Below are positions 17,138 through 25,284 of a stretch of 39,713 nucleotides of DNA, piece by piece; position 1 is the first letter of the stretch, and each line of letters opens with the position of its first letter. The notes under the pieces are model-generated. The model searched no databases. It saw only the letters and a program-made list of their open reading frames with translations, and had not been told where the DNA came from. The translations under genes and the position numbers were made by a program. The stretch comes from JANQRV01 sp964533785 (GTDB lineage Bacteria > Bacteroidota > Bacteroidia > Chitinophagales > Saprospiraceae). The stretch spans positions 1 through 39,713 of the forward strand of contig CAZHNG010000014.1 of NCBI GenBank assembly GCA_964533785.1, read 5' to 3'.

Positions 17138-17890
17138 ATGTATAAAGGCAAAAAGGTAATTGTTGTTCTTCCCGCGTATAATGCGGCGCAAACGTTGGAA
17201 CAAACTTACCAGGAAATTCCATTTGATCTGGTTGATGACGTTATTTTATGTGATGACGCCAGTAAGGATAAAACTTCAGAGATTGCCAGGGAAATTGGCA
17301 TTCACCACGTCATTGTTCACGAGAACAATAAGGGATACGGTGGCAATCAAAAATCACTGTACAACAAAGCGCTGGAATTAGGAGGAGATATAATTATTAT
17401 GTTGCATCCTGATTATCAATACACTCCCAGGCTGATTCCCGCAATGGTCAACATCATAGGGGAGGACTTGTATCCGGTAGTATTGGGGTCTAGGATATTG
17501 GGAAAAGGAGCTTTAGAGGGGGGAATGCCTATGTACAAATATATTGCCAATCGGTTTCTGACATTTACCCAAAACGTTCTGGTTGACCATAAATTATCCG
17601 AATACCACACCGGTTATCGGGCTTTTAGTAAAGAAGTGTTGCGAAGTATTAATTTCAACGAGAATTCGAATGATTTTGTCTTCGATAATGAAATGCTTTC
17701 GCAGATCATCTATCATGGTTTTGGAATAGCAGAAGTTACCTGCCCAACCAAGTATTTTGAAGAAGCCTCCTCCATCAACTTCTCGCGAAGCATGAAATAC
17801 GGAATTGGAGTGTTAAGGGTTTCATTCAACCATTTTTTACAACGGTTGGGAGTTGTGGACTTGAATATGTACCGAAGCCCTAATGATTGA
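17138..17890 (+). CDS. family 2 glycosyltransferase (DPM1-like)
   Basis: A 250-aa GT-A fold glycosyltransferase of family 2. The nucleotide-sugar site is seen in VVLPAYNAAQTLEQT and VILCDDASKDKT near the N-terminus, with LHPDYQYTP in the place of the metal-binding DxD region. The block EYHTGYRAFSKEVL is common to dolichol-phosphate-mannose-synthase-like enzymes. There are no membrane helices, so it is the soluble short form. The ATG at 17138 is preferred over a TTG at 17111 because of the promoter element overlapping the latter. The acceptor is unknown. The MATE gene upstream is on the same strand but appears to be a separate unit. Confidence 0.9.
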   Translation: MYKGKKVIVVLPAYNAAQTLEQTYQEIPFDLVDDVILCDDASKDKTSEIAREIGIHHVIVHENNKGYGGNQKSLYNKALELGGDIIIMLHPDYQYTPRLIPAMVNIIGEDLYPVVLGSRILGKGALEGGMPMYKYIANRFLTFTQNVLVDHKLSEYHTGYRAFSKEVLRSINFNENSNDFVFDNEMLSQIIYHGFGIAEVTCPTKYFEEASSINFSRSMKYGIGVLRVSFNHFLQRLGVVDLNMYRSPND

Positions 17891-18032
17891 TATTGATTTC
17901 GTTAATGGCTTTTCTTCCGATGTAGATTGCAGCAAGAACAATAGTATAAGTTAAGGTTGCTGTCATAGCATAATTGGATTTTGATTCTACTAGGAAGACC
18001 CCGATAGTTGCCAAAACGCTTCTTGTAAGCAA
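17880..18032 (-). CDS. possible small membrane protein (50 aa) or gene remnant
   Basis: A short frame on the minus strand that overlaps the glycosyltransferase end by 11 bp. From a TTG at 18032 it encodes 50 residues; an internal ATG at 17966 would give 28. The sequence is strongly hydrophobic with a plausible helix (TLTYTIVLAAIYIG) followed by RKAINE, a common positive-inside pattern. The TTG directly follows a T9 run, with a stop in frame further up, so the frame could also be the broken tail of a longer gene. No family is recognised. The rest of 18033-18168 holds no gene; it includes a CTGATGCCTGATCT stretch resembling the heptamer repeats and a weak TAgaCTTG promoter at 18141. Confidence 0.3.
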   Translation of the reverse strand: MLTRSVLATIGVFLVESKSNYAMTATLTYTIVLAAIYIGRKAINEININH

Positions 18033-18168
18033 AAAAAAATTAAGTTTTTTGGGATTTTAATTTAACTCTTTGATCTTTAATCCCCCTGATGCCTGATCTT
18101 AGTCTGTCAGGAACAGTTTTCCAATGAAACCTCTTGTCAATAGACTTGTCTAATATTAAAACAGGAAG

Positions 18169-18966
18169 ATGTCCGAATTGAAAGAATTATTAGAACAGAA
18201 AGTAGAACGGTACAATAATCCTGCATTTATAAAAGATGATCCCATATCGCTACCCCACCAATTTAGAAAACTTCAGGATATAGAAATTATTGGTTTTTGG
18301 GTGGCGATGCTTTCCTGGGGGCAAAGGATCACTATACTAAATAACGGCAATAGGCTAGTTGAATTAATGGACGGTGCTCCCCATGATTTCATCATTAATC
18401 ACGAAGAAAAAGACAGAGCACGGTTTCAGCAATTCAAACACCGGACTTTTCAGTATACCGACACCCTATATTTCTTAGAATTTTTTCAGTGGTATTACCG
18501 AAACCATCGATCATTGGAATGGGCATTTACACAACAACTGGATGCCGGAGCTGAAAATGTTGAACGAGCGTTGGCCTATTTTCACGAATTTTTCTTTCAA
18601 TTGCCAAACGCTCCGAAAAGAACCCGTAAACACGTGGCTAATCCGCGCAGCAAGTCGCGTTGTAAACGACTCAATATGTTTTTAAGATGGATGGTGAGAA
18701 AAGATGATAAAGGAGTGGATTTTGGGCTTTGGGAAAATATTCAACCCCGTCAGTTGCTGATTCCCCTTGACCTTCACGTAGAGCGCATCGCAAGACGCCT
18801 TAACTTGATAGAACGCAAGCAAAATGATTGGTTAACCGTAATTGAACTTACCGAAAAACTACGCCAATTTGATCCGGAAGATCCTGTAAAATACGATTTT
18901 GCCCTTTTTGGTATGGGCGTTATCGAAAAAACAGAAGGGCAAAAACTACTCTCGGTTAAATCTTAA
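18169..18966 (+). CDS. TIGR02757 / DUF2400 family protein
   Basis: A 265-aa protein recognised as the TIGR02757 (DUF2400) family, widespread in Bacteroidota and of unknown function. The N-terminal part has the family pattern of VERYNNPAFIKDDPISLPHQF and IEIIGFWVAMLSWGQR, and the middle has a basic stretch with KHVANPRSKSRCKRLNMFLRWMVRK. It has no signal peptide and is probably cytoplasmic. Overall it is helical and rich in Arg/Trp, and resembles HhH/DNA-glycosylase-like folds only loosely; I do not claim an activity. Its end overlaps the end of the opposite DUF4783 gene by 21 bp. Confidence 0.85.
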   Translation: MSELKELLEQKVERYNNPAFIKDDPISLPHQFRKLQDIEIIGFWVAMLSWGQRITILNNGNRLVELMDGAPHDFIINHEEKDRARFQQFKHRTFQYTDTLYFLEFFQWYYRNHRSLEWAFTQQLDAGAENVERALAYFHEFFFQLPNAPKRTRKHVANPRSKSRCKRLNMFLRWMVRKDDKGVDFGLWENIQPRQLLIPLDLHVERIARRLNLIERKQNDWLTVIELTEKLRQFDPEDPVKYDFALFGMGVIEKTEGQKLLSVKS

Positions 18967-19323
18967 TTCCTGGATGATATACCGGCCATTTTCCACTTTC
19001 ATGTAGATGTATACCCGATAAGTCGTATTGCCTGCTTTTAAGTTACCAATACAATATTGTGAATCTTGTCCCTTGGATTTTCCCTGGTGCATTTGAACAA
19101 AAGATTGTGCGGCATTTTTGGAAAAGAAGTCCTGTAATAATTGAGAAGCCTCTTCTTTCGAGTAAATACCTTCCTGGTCTAAGATACCAAGGGTAATTTC
19201 CCGGTCAAAAAAATCACTTAAAGAGTCAGCATCTCCCGTGCTCAATGCTTTGGAAATAGCAGAGATACTACTTTCATTCAGAACAAGCGACGAAACCAAT
19301 ACAATAGCCATTAGACTTTTCAT
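18946..19323 (-). CDS. DUF4783 family exported protein
   Basis: A 125-aa protein with a short signal-like N-terminus (MKSLMAIVLVSSLVLNESS) and an NTF2-like alpha/beta fold. ISKALSTGDADSLSDFFD and the C-terminal strand pair YRVYIYMKVENGRYIIQELRF are typical of DUF4783, a small Bacteroidota family of unknown function. NTF2-like domains bind small ligands, and no catalytic residues stand out. It is convergent with the TIGR02757 gene and shares 21 bp with it. The 267-bp stretch upstream (19324-19590) is A/T-rich and shows no gene. Confidence 0.75.
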   Translation of the reverse strand: MKSLMAIVLVSSLVLNESSISAISKALSTGDADSLSDFFDREITLGILDQEGIYSKEEASQLLQDFFSKNAAQSFVQMHQGKSKGQDSQYCIGNLKAGNTTYRVYIYMKVENGRYIIQELRFNRE

Positions 19324-19590
19324 TTCTGTTGGATTTAGTTCACGTTGTATTATTTAATACTCATAACTAGTTAATTAATTTATTCGACGCAAATACGGTT
19401 GATTAGTCACCAACGGACTTTTTTAATGAGAGTAGCTTTGTAAGAAAAAAGGATCGAGCGTTGATTGATGTTTAGTGCACACCATGCCTTGCAGCAGCTA
19501 AAGCAATAGATAAACGTTAAAAAAAAGATAAAAGTATAACATTTATAAACTTTCTAATTTCATTTTGTCACTTAGTATAGCAGAATGGTC

Positions 19591-20481
19591 TTACTTATTA
19601 GGAAAATTATCGGGGTGAATAATTCTTGAATCAGAAAGGATGGAAGAAATGGTTACTTTGTTGCCGGCTTTTAACGGTGTGATTTGAGATTGTTCTAATA
19701 CTAAATCGAGTACCTCTCCGGTCAGTTCAATTTGTAAGGCTACCCGATTCTGCAGCTTCTCGAACTTTAAAACCTGACCGTGCAGAAGGATTTCCTGTCC
19801 GATCTCTGCAGTGGTGAGTACTTTTTCAGGCGCTCCTTTGCGCGTTATCACCCCTTGATTGATTTCCACAATTTCATCTGACATTTTTAAGATCTCATCA
19901 ATATCATGACTGATCAAAATGGTCGTTAGCTGATAAGATTCATGGAGTTGCAGGATATAGGATTGAAGTTTCTTTCTCATTTCATGGTCCAGGGCGGAGA
20001 GTGGTTCGTCGAGCAATAATACTTCGGGTCTTTGTACCAATGCTCTTGCCAGAGCAGTCCGTTGTTGCTGGCCGCCGGATAGGTTTTGGGGTTTAAAATG
20101 TTGTAAATTGCCTAACTCTACCGTTTCGATCAACTCATCTACGATCTGGCCGTCCTGTCCTTTTTGTAAGGCGAACAAAAGATTTTCCCGTACCGTCATA
20201 TTTGGAAAAAGGGCGTAATCCTGGAAAAGAAAACCAAGTCTGCGTTTTTGGGGAGAAAGGTTGATCTTTTTGGTTGAATTAAACCAGGTTTTCCCATTTA
20301 CAGCGATCGTTCCGCGATCGGGTTGTAATAGTCCGGCGATCATGCGCAATACCGAAGTTTTTCCTGCACCGGATTTACCGTACAAGGTAACCAGGCTGCC
20401 CTTTTGTATTTCAAAATGCACACTGAGGTTCATCCATCCCTGCGGCGCGTGAAGCTTTTTCTCGACTGCTATTTGTACCAT
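19591..20481 (-). CDS. modC: molybdate ABC transporter ATP-binding protein ModC
   Basis: A 296-aa ABC ATPase. Walker A is GKSGAGKT (35-42), the signature is LSGGQQQR, Walker B is VLLLDEPLSALD, and the switch histidine is in ILISHD. The remaining 60-70 residues after about 230 look like a small TOBE-type domain used to bind oxyanions in ModC. Identification as ModC rests mainly on its 13-bp overlap with modB, since many oxyanion and polyamine ATPases look alike. It would energise import of molybdate or tungstate. It is the last gene of the unit and is followed by an empty 267-bp gap. Confidence 0.88.
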   Translation of the reverse strand: MVQIAVEKKLHAPQGWMNLSVHFEIQKGSLVTLYGKSGAGKTSVLRMIAGLLQPDRGTIAVNGKTWFNSTKKINLSPQKRRLGFLFQDYALFPNMTVRENLLFALQKGQDGQIVDELIETVELGNLQHFKPQNLSGGQQQRTALARALVQRPEVLLLDEPLSALDHEMRKKLQSYILQLHESYQLTTILISHDIDEILKMSDEIVEINQGVITRKGAPEKVLTTAEIGQEILLHGQVLKFEKLQNRVALQIELTGEVLDLVLEQSQITPLKAGNKVTISSILSDSRIIHPDNFPNK

Positions 20482-21152
20482 TTCCAGAGTTGTTTAAAAT
20501 ATCCGCCATTGATTAAATAAACAGATAGCAAAATAAGGAATGTAACGATAAACAAGATCACGGAGTAGGTATTGGCGGCTCCGTAATTGAGGGACTCCAC
20601 CTCATCGTAAATAACGATGGATGCTACTTTTGTTTTGCCGGGAATATTACCGCCAATCATTAATACTACCCCAAACTCTCCGATCGTATGCGCAAACGCT
20701 AACACAATACCTGTGAGCAAGGGGGCTTTGATATTTGGCAATAACACTTTGACCAAGGTCTGTATTTTTGATTTCCCCAATACATAAGCAGCCTCTATTA
20801 AAGAAGTGGGTAGACCAACAAATCCCGATTGAATGGGGTGCACCATGAAAGGAAGACTGTATAATATAGATCCGACGACCAGGCCTTCGAAGGAAAAGAT
20901 TAATTGTATACCAAGGTGTTCTTTTAAATAACTACCCAAAAAATTATTAGGGCTAAACACAACCAGTAAATAAAAACCCAATACGGTTGGAGGCAGGACG
21001 AGTGGCATGCTTACCAAAGTCTCCACTACCGGTTTGATCTTACTTTTTGAAAATGCCAGCCAATAGGCCAAAGGAATAGCAATTATCAACAGGATAACCG
21101 TAGTGACAAACGCAAGTTTAAAAGTTAAGATCAAAGGACCCCAGTCAAGCAT
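20469..21152 (-). CDS. modB: molybdate ABC transporter permease ModB
   Basis: A 227-aa inner-membrane permease with five to six helices. SMPLVLPPTVLGFYLLV and the EAA loop region (YVLGKSKIQTLVKVLLP) are typical of ModB, as is the ending block AHTIGEFGVVLMIGGNIPGKT. It imports molybdate together with ModC. The substrate-binding protein ModA is not found in the window; the gene directly upstream on the same strand is an unrelated lipoprotein 73 bp away. Confidence 0.93.
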   Translation of the reverse strand: MLDWGPLILTFKLAFVTTVILLIIAIPLAYWLAFSKSKIKPVVETLVSMPLVLPPTVLGFYLLVVFSPNNFLGSYLKEHLGIQLIFSFEGLVVGSILYSLPFMVHPIQSGFVGLPTSLIEAAYVLGKSKIQTLVKVLLPNIKAPLLTGIVLAFAHTIGEFGVVLMIGGNIPGKTKVASIVIYDEVESLNYGAANTYSVILFIVTFLILLSVYLINGGYFKQLWKWYK

Positions 21153-21225
21153 ACCAATATCTCATTGATTCAAAAAGCCTAAGATAAGGTATCTCTGAAA
21201 ATTAAGGGGATACTCTTCTGGCGAT

Positions 21226-21858
21226 TTACAATGACTCGCGGGCTTCATTAAATACCTTCAGCGATTGCAACCATTCGATAATTTCGGGTGATAGGCTACT
21301 GTCGTAAATATATAGTTGATCGCTTTCAATGCTTAGTGGAATTTGTGAGTAGTAGTCATTTATCCGCATCTCCGGACAATCTTCTCCATGATTATCATAT
21401 GCGTAGGTGTAAGCGTAAAAGGCCGTGATAACATTTGAGGAAGTCGTCAGAGCGTGACTTTCAACCGCTTCATCGCGGGATTGGGCCAACCGTTTATATA
21501 ATTCTACTACTTTATTGACATCAACCACAACTTCACTCACCGTACTATTTTCTTTAATCTGGGCGAGCGCAACAGTGGGTACCGGTGATACTGTATTCCT
21601 TAAATACAGTTCCTTAGTCTGGTCTTCCTTAAATGTTCGTAGCTGGCCCGCATCGTCAATAAAGAACCCGGACGCTTTCTCCGAAGCCTTATCTATGAAT
21701 ACCACTTGGTATAGTACGGGCGGTACGGCGTAATTTTCAAGATAATCTTGTCCTGAGTAGATCACTGGTACGTATGGTGTTGGAACATTTTTGGTGCATG
21801 CAAAAGTAGTTATCAGAAGTGCGGCCGATATAACAACTGGGTAAAAAGTGCTTTTCAT
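21226..21858 (-). CDS. unrecognised lipoprotein next to modB
   Basis: A 210-aa protein with a lipoprotein signal: a hydrophobic stretch ending in LLITTFAC, where the cysteine (residue 21) would carry the lipid. No known family is recognised. It is acidic overall, with mixed beta and helical parts and a tyrosine-rich stretch (FYAYTYAYDNHGED). It has none of the features of ModA (no N-terminal AASL-type strand, and it is shorter). It lies 73 bp upstream of modB on the same strand and may be co-transcribed, but a link to molybdate is only positional. Confidence 0.72.
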   Translation of the reverse strand: MKSTFYPVVISAALLITTFACTKNVPTPYVPVIYSGQDYLENYAVPPVLYQVVFIDKASEKASGFFIDDAGQLRTFKEDQTKELYLRNTVSPVPTVALAQIKENSTVSEVVVDVNKVVELYKRLAQSRDEAVESHALTTSSNVITAFYAYTYAYDNHGEDCPEMRINDYYSQIPLSIESDQLYIYDSSLSPEIIEWLQSLKVFNEARESL

Positions 21859-22029
21859 ATTGATTTTATTAAAACAAACAAAATAATGTAAATAATTGCT
21901 GCTCTAATATAATCATTATGACTGCAAAGTTGAAGTAAAGCCAAATAAATTTCAGAGATGCTAAATATCTCTATATTTACCCCTCCAATCCCTTGGGATA
22001 TTACTATCACCTAGAATTTGATCATTTAT

Positions 22030-23070
22030 ATGCGAGCTGCAATCTACCGGGCCTTTGGAGGCCCTATTCAAATTGAAACCGTGGCAGATCCTGAACTAAA
22101 AGATGATGGCGTTATTATTCAGGTAGAAGCAAACGGCTTGTGCCGCAGTGATTGGCATGGCTGGCAAGGTCACGATGGCGATATCGTTCTGCCTCATGTG
22201 CCGGGTCACGAACTGGCAGGAACCATCGTTGAAGCCGGAAAACTAGTTAGGAATTGGCAAAGAGGTGACCGGGTGACGGTTCCTTTTTGCGGTGGTTGCG
22301 GCTATTGCCTACAATGCCAAACGGGTAACCAGCAGGTGTGTGATAATTATTTTCAGCCTGGTTTTACTGCCTGGGGATCTTTTGCGGAATGGGTATTGAT
22401 TCGTTATGCAGATCAAAACCTGGTACGGGTACCGGAAGATATGAGTTCCGTTGTAGCGGCGGTGTTAGGCTGCCGGTTTATGACAGCTTATCGCGGGATC
22501 GTTGCTCAGGGGCAACTCAGGCCAGGGCAGTGGTTGGCGGTTTTTGGTTGCGGCGGAGTGGGGCTTTCTGCAATTATGATCGCTCATGCAATGGGCAGCC
22601 AGGTTATCGCCGTCGATATTAATCAAACGCAACTATCACTCGCCAAGCAACTTGGAGCAAAAGTGATTATTAATGCCGGGGAAGCAGTCGATTTGCCGGG
22701 TACAATAAAAGATATCACGAAGGGCGGTGTCCATGTTGCTATTGATGCCCTGGGCAGTACGGAAACCTGCGTTTCTGCTATTCTCTCCCTTCGTAAAAGA
22801 GGGAAACACATTCAGATCGGGTTGATGGCCGGCCCTCACCAGTATCCTCCTATTCCAATGGCCCCTGTTATTGCAAACGAATTGGAGATCATCGGCAGTC
22901 ACGGGATGCAAGCTCACCAATATCCTTCCATGTTTCAGTTTATCTTACAGCACAAGTTACCCATTGAAAAAATGATCGGCCAACGTATTGGGCTTGCGGA
23001 AGTGCCAGTTGCTTTATCGCGCATGAATGATTTTGAAAGAACGGGAATCGTGGTAATGGATCATCTTTGA
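22030..23070 (+). CDS. zinc-dependent alcohol dehydrogenase family protein
   Basis: A 346-aa medium-chain dehydrogenase. The catalytic zinc ligands are Cys38, His60-Glu61 (PGHELAG) and Cys148; the structural zinc cysteines are 90, 93, 96 and 104. The cofactor site is FGCGGVG, followed by the acidic strand end VIAVD, which favours NAD over NADP. It oxidises or reduces an alcohol/aldehyde pair; the substrate is unknown. The ATG at 22030 (MRAAIYRAFGG) is chosen over a TTG four codons upstream because it gives the family's usual N-terminus. TAtaTTTa at 21972 is a possible weak promoter. Confidence 0.92.
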   Translation: MRAAIYRAFGGPIQIETVADPELKDDGVIIQVEANGLCRSDWHGWQGHDGDIVLPHVPGHELAGTIVEAGKLVRNWQRGDRVTVPFCGGCGYCLQCQTGNQQVCDNYFQPGFTAWGSFAEWVLIRYADQNLVRVPEDMSSVVAAVLGCRFMTAYRGIVAQGQLRPGQWLAVFGCGGVGLSAIMIAHAMGSQVIAVDINQTQLSLAKQLGAKVIINAGEAVDLPGTIKDITKGGVHVAIDALGSTETCVSAILSLRKRGKHIQIGLMAGPHQYPPIPMAPVIANELEIIGSHGMQAHQYPSMFQFILQHKLPIEKMIGQRIGLAEVPVALSRMNDFERTGIVVMDHL

Positions 23071-23126
23071 GAACCGTAAATAACTTTTGGTACTAAAAAA
23101 GTCATGTTGGCAGGGTGATTTCCGTC

Positions 23127-23173
23127 ATCGGTATGCCAATCGGTATTAATTAGCTTTATTTCAAAATAAAGCT
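23127..23173 (+). promoter_or_regulatory. direct repeat plus near-perfect dyad before gdh
   Basis: An 8-base direct repeat atcggtat occurs at 23127-23134 and 23139-23146, 12 bp apart. Right after it, agctttatttcaaaataaagct (23152-23173) is a dyad with 10-bp arms whose end is 7 bp before the gdh ATG. It overlaps a near-consensus -7 element (TAgcTTTa). This could be an operator or an RNA hairpin that limits access to the start codon. Confidence 0.4.
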
Positions 23174-23180
23174 CAAGCCC

Positions 23181-24443
23181 ATGGATATTCAAACCCAAGC
23201 ACTCAATCCCTTTCAGATGGCATTAGAAAATTTTGATGCTGCTGCCGAAATGCTTGAAATTCCACAAAATATTCGCAAACGGTGTCGTTATCCCGAGCGG
23301 GAATTGACCGTTCATTTCCCGGTCACGATGCGCGATGGCCGTATTGAAGTTTTTACCGGCTACCGGGTACAACACAATACCGCACGTGGGCCGGCGAAAG
23401 GTGGAATACGGTATCATCCTGATGTAACACTAGATGAGGTAAGAGCACTGGCTAGTTGGATGACTTGGAAGTGTGCCGTGGTCGGTATTCCCTTTGGAGG
23501 TGGGAAAGGCGGTGTTTGCTGTTCTCCCAAGGATATGAATGCTTTTGAATTGGAAAACCTTACCAGGCGTTTTACCGCGGAGATCACTTTGATGATAGGC
23601 CCGGAAAGAGATATTCCTGCTCCTGATGTTTACACTGGTCCACAAACGATGGCGTGGATCATGGATACCTACAGTATGATCAAAGGTTACAGTGTACCGG
23701 GCGTTGTAACGGGCAAACCAGTTTCCATCGGTGGTTCGAAAGGAAGAAATGAAGCTACGGCCCGCGGATGTGTCTTCGTTATCGTAGAAGCTGCAAAGAA
23801 GATCAATCTGGAGCTGGAAGGAGCGAGTGTTGTGGTACAGGGATACGGAAATGCAGGCTCGGTTGCGGCTTGTCTCATGCAAGATTATTGTAATTCCAAA
23901 ATCATTGCCGTTAGTGATTCAAAAGGTGGGATTATCAATAGGAATGGATTGGACCCTCACGATGTACTGGCGCATAAAAAATCAACCGGCTCGGTAGTTA
24001 ATTATCCCGGTGCAGATTTCATTTCGAATAAAGATCTGTTAACGCTACAATGCGATGTGCTCATTCCTGCAGCATTGGAAAATGTCATTACCCTGGAAAA
24101 TGCTGCGAATATCAATGCCCGTATTGTGGCGGAAGCTGCTAACGGCCCGACGGTGCCGGAAGCCGATCCTATACTGGACGATAATGGCATCCTGGTTTTA
24201 CCCGATATCCTGGCTAATGCAGGCGGGGTAACCGTTTCTTACTTTGAATGGGTACAAGATAATTACAGCTTCTTTTGGAAGGAAGATAATATAAACGATA
24301 GTTTAAAAGAAGTGATGGTAGCGGCTTTCGAAAACGTGTACGAAATGTCCCAAAAGTATAAGGTGGATATGCGGCGCGGAGCTTACCTTTTTGCCGTTCA
24401 ACAAGTTACTGATGCAGTTGCGATCAGAGGGATTTTTCCCTAA
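23181..24443 (+). CDS. gdhA: Glu/Leu/Phe/Val dehydrogenase (glutamate dehydrogenase)
   Basis: A 420-aa amino-acid dehydrogenase, cytoplasmic, usually hexameric. The conserved blocks are RGPAKGGIRYHPDVT, the active-site lysine Lys109 in FGGGKGG, the catalytic aspartate in PERDIPAPDVYT and the NAD(P) motif VVQGYGNAGS near 220. The size and these blocks fit NAD-type glutamate dehydrogenase (RocG/GudB-like) more than leucine or phenylalanine dehydrogenases, which are shorter. It interconverts glutamate and 2-oxoglutarate plus ammonium. It is a single-gene unit with a regulatory-looking dyad directly upstream and a hairpin downstream. Confidence 0.93.
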   Translation: MDIQTQALNPFQMALENFDAAAEMLEIPQNIRKRCRYPERELTVHFPVTMRDGRIEVFTGYRVQHNTARGPAKGGIRYHPDVTLDEVRALASWMTWKCAVVGIPFGGGKGGVCCSPKDMNAFELENLTRRFTAEITLMIGPERDIPAPDVYTGPQTMAWIMDTYSMIKGYSVPGVVTGKPVSIGGSKGRNEATARGCVFVIVEAAKKINLELEGASVVVQGYGNAGSVAACLMQDYCNSKIIAVSDSKGGIINRNGLDPHDVLAHKKSTGSVVNYPGADFISNKDLLTLQCDVLIPAALENVITLENAANINARIVAEAANGPTVPEADPILDDNGILVLPDILANAGGVTVSYFEWVQDNYSFFWKEDNINDSLKEVMVAAFENVYEMSQKYKVDMRRGAYLFAVQQVTDAVAIRGIFP

Positions 24444-24476
24444 GAAGAACAAGTGGTTTAGCATGTAAACCGCTAT

Positions 24477-24538
24477 TAAAAAATGAGTTATACGAGCAGT
24501 GGTTATTATAAACTTAACCTCTGATTCGCATAACTCAT
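24477..24538 (-). terminator. intrinsic terminator for the Dabb-domain gene
   Basis: A long imperfect stem: atgagttat (24483-24491) pairs perfectly with ataactcat (24530-24538), and inner pairing continues through acgagcag/ctgattcg and ggtta/taacc. On the minus strand the stem is followed by a T6 run (24478-24483). It lies 32 bp past the stop codon of the gene at 24570-25001. A second small hairpin, ggttta-gcatg-taaacc near 24453-24470, may serve gdh on the plus strand. Confidence 0.6.
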
Positions 24539-24569
24539 GCTAAAAATATTTACCAAAACATACGGAGGA

Positions 24570-25001
24570 TCAGTCATTCCAATAATCCACTACCAGTACT
24601 TTATCCAGGTGTGGTGATAGCACTTCCACAAAAGCCTGGTGGGCGGGATGCGGCAAATAGGTTGCCCGGTCTTCTTCTGATTTGAAAGTAACGAAAAAAC
24701 AATGGGTAAATCCCTGGTCAAGTCCTTCGGGACTGTTATTCGTCCCCCACTCATAGTCATAGATTTCAGGGATGGAATCAGGAAGTGCACTGAAGGCATC
24801 CTCCACTTTTTTTACATCTTCGGAGGAAGACTCATCTTTGAATTTAAACAAAACAACGTGGCGGAGAAGTCTCTCCGGCTCTTCTTCGGGTGCTGCCGCT
24901 TCCATAGGTTCTTCTTCTGTGGTGGATACATTCGATTCGTTAGCAGGTTGACAGGCAAAGGCGAAAGCTGCCAATAAGGTGGTTACTAAAATTTTGTCCA
25001 T
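24570..25001 (-). CDS. Dabb-domain lipoprotein
   Basis: A 143-aa lipoprotein. The start is set at MDKILVTT because it gives a clean lipoprotein signal (LLAAFAFAC, lipid cysteine 17); an upstream ATG adds 14 residues that fit nothing. After a Glu-rich linker (residues 20-40) comes one Dabb (stress-responsive A/B barrel) domain with LLRHVVLFKFKDESSSEDV and GFTHCFFVTFKSEEDRATYLPHPAH. Dabb domains form ferredoxin-like dimers, and most have no known substrate. It is convergent with gdh and has an intrinsic terminator downstream. Confidence 0.85.
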   Translation of the reverse strand: MDKILVTTLLAAFAFACQPANESNVSTTEEEPMEAAAPEEEPERLLRHVVLFKFKDESSSEDVKKVEDAFSALPDSIPEIYDYEWGTNNSPEGLDQGFTHCFFVTFKSEEDRATYLPHPAHQAFVEVLSPHLDKVLVVDYWND

Positions 25002-25065
25002 TTTTTGATGGTAAAAGTAAAAACTTGTCGGGAAATGCCGCAAAAAGTGCCAATCGAAAATAACT

Positions 25066-25281
25066 TTATCTTACTGAGTAATGATAAAACAATAAATCCA
25101 TCATTTTGTGAGCGGCTCTTTTTGCGACAAGCGTTGTTAATTCCGCACCTGCTGCCCAGGCGGGCCCTACGTGGCGGGACGCTGCTGCTTAGGCATCGAC
25201 TACGTTTATACTCAGCATTGGGCTCCTTAATCCCAGTCCTGAGTTGCTTGCCACCAAAATAGCCAGCTCAAAAAAGTGGAC
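25066..25281 (-). other. GC-rich intergenic block with an interrupted open frame
   Basis: Between the Dabb gene and tolC the bases at about 25140-25250 are clearly more GC-rich than the flanks and most intergenic DNA here. On the minus strand one frame is open from 25281 to 25066 except for a single TAA at 25189-25191; the reading includes RSPMLSINVVDA before it and GPAWAAGAELTTLVAKRAAHK after it. It has no good start codon and no recognised family. It may be a gene relic or a dispersed repeat copy. Confidence 0.3.
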
Positions 25282-25284
25282 TTA

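Noticed and set aside
21226..21858. Reading the lipoprotein upstream of modB as ModA
   Set aside because: It is too short and lacks the ModA N-terminal strand and ligand-binding blocks; only the position fits.
23430..23882. 150-codon minus-strand open frame inside gdh
   Set aside because: It is opposite a well-conserved glutamate dehydrogenase and has no recognisable content.
25005..25262. 85-codon plus-strand frame in the GC-rich gap before tolC
   Set aside because: Its translation is Arg/Leu-rich low-complexity, as expected from GC-rich noncoding DNA. It starts over the Dabb gene leader.
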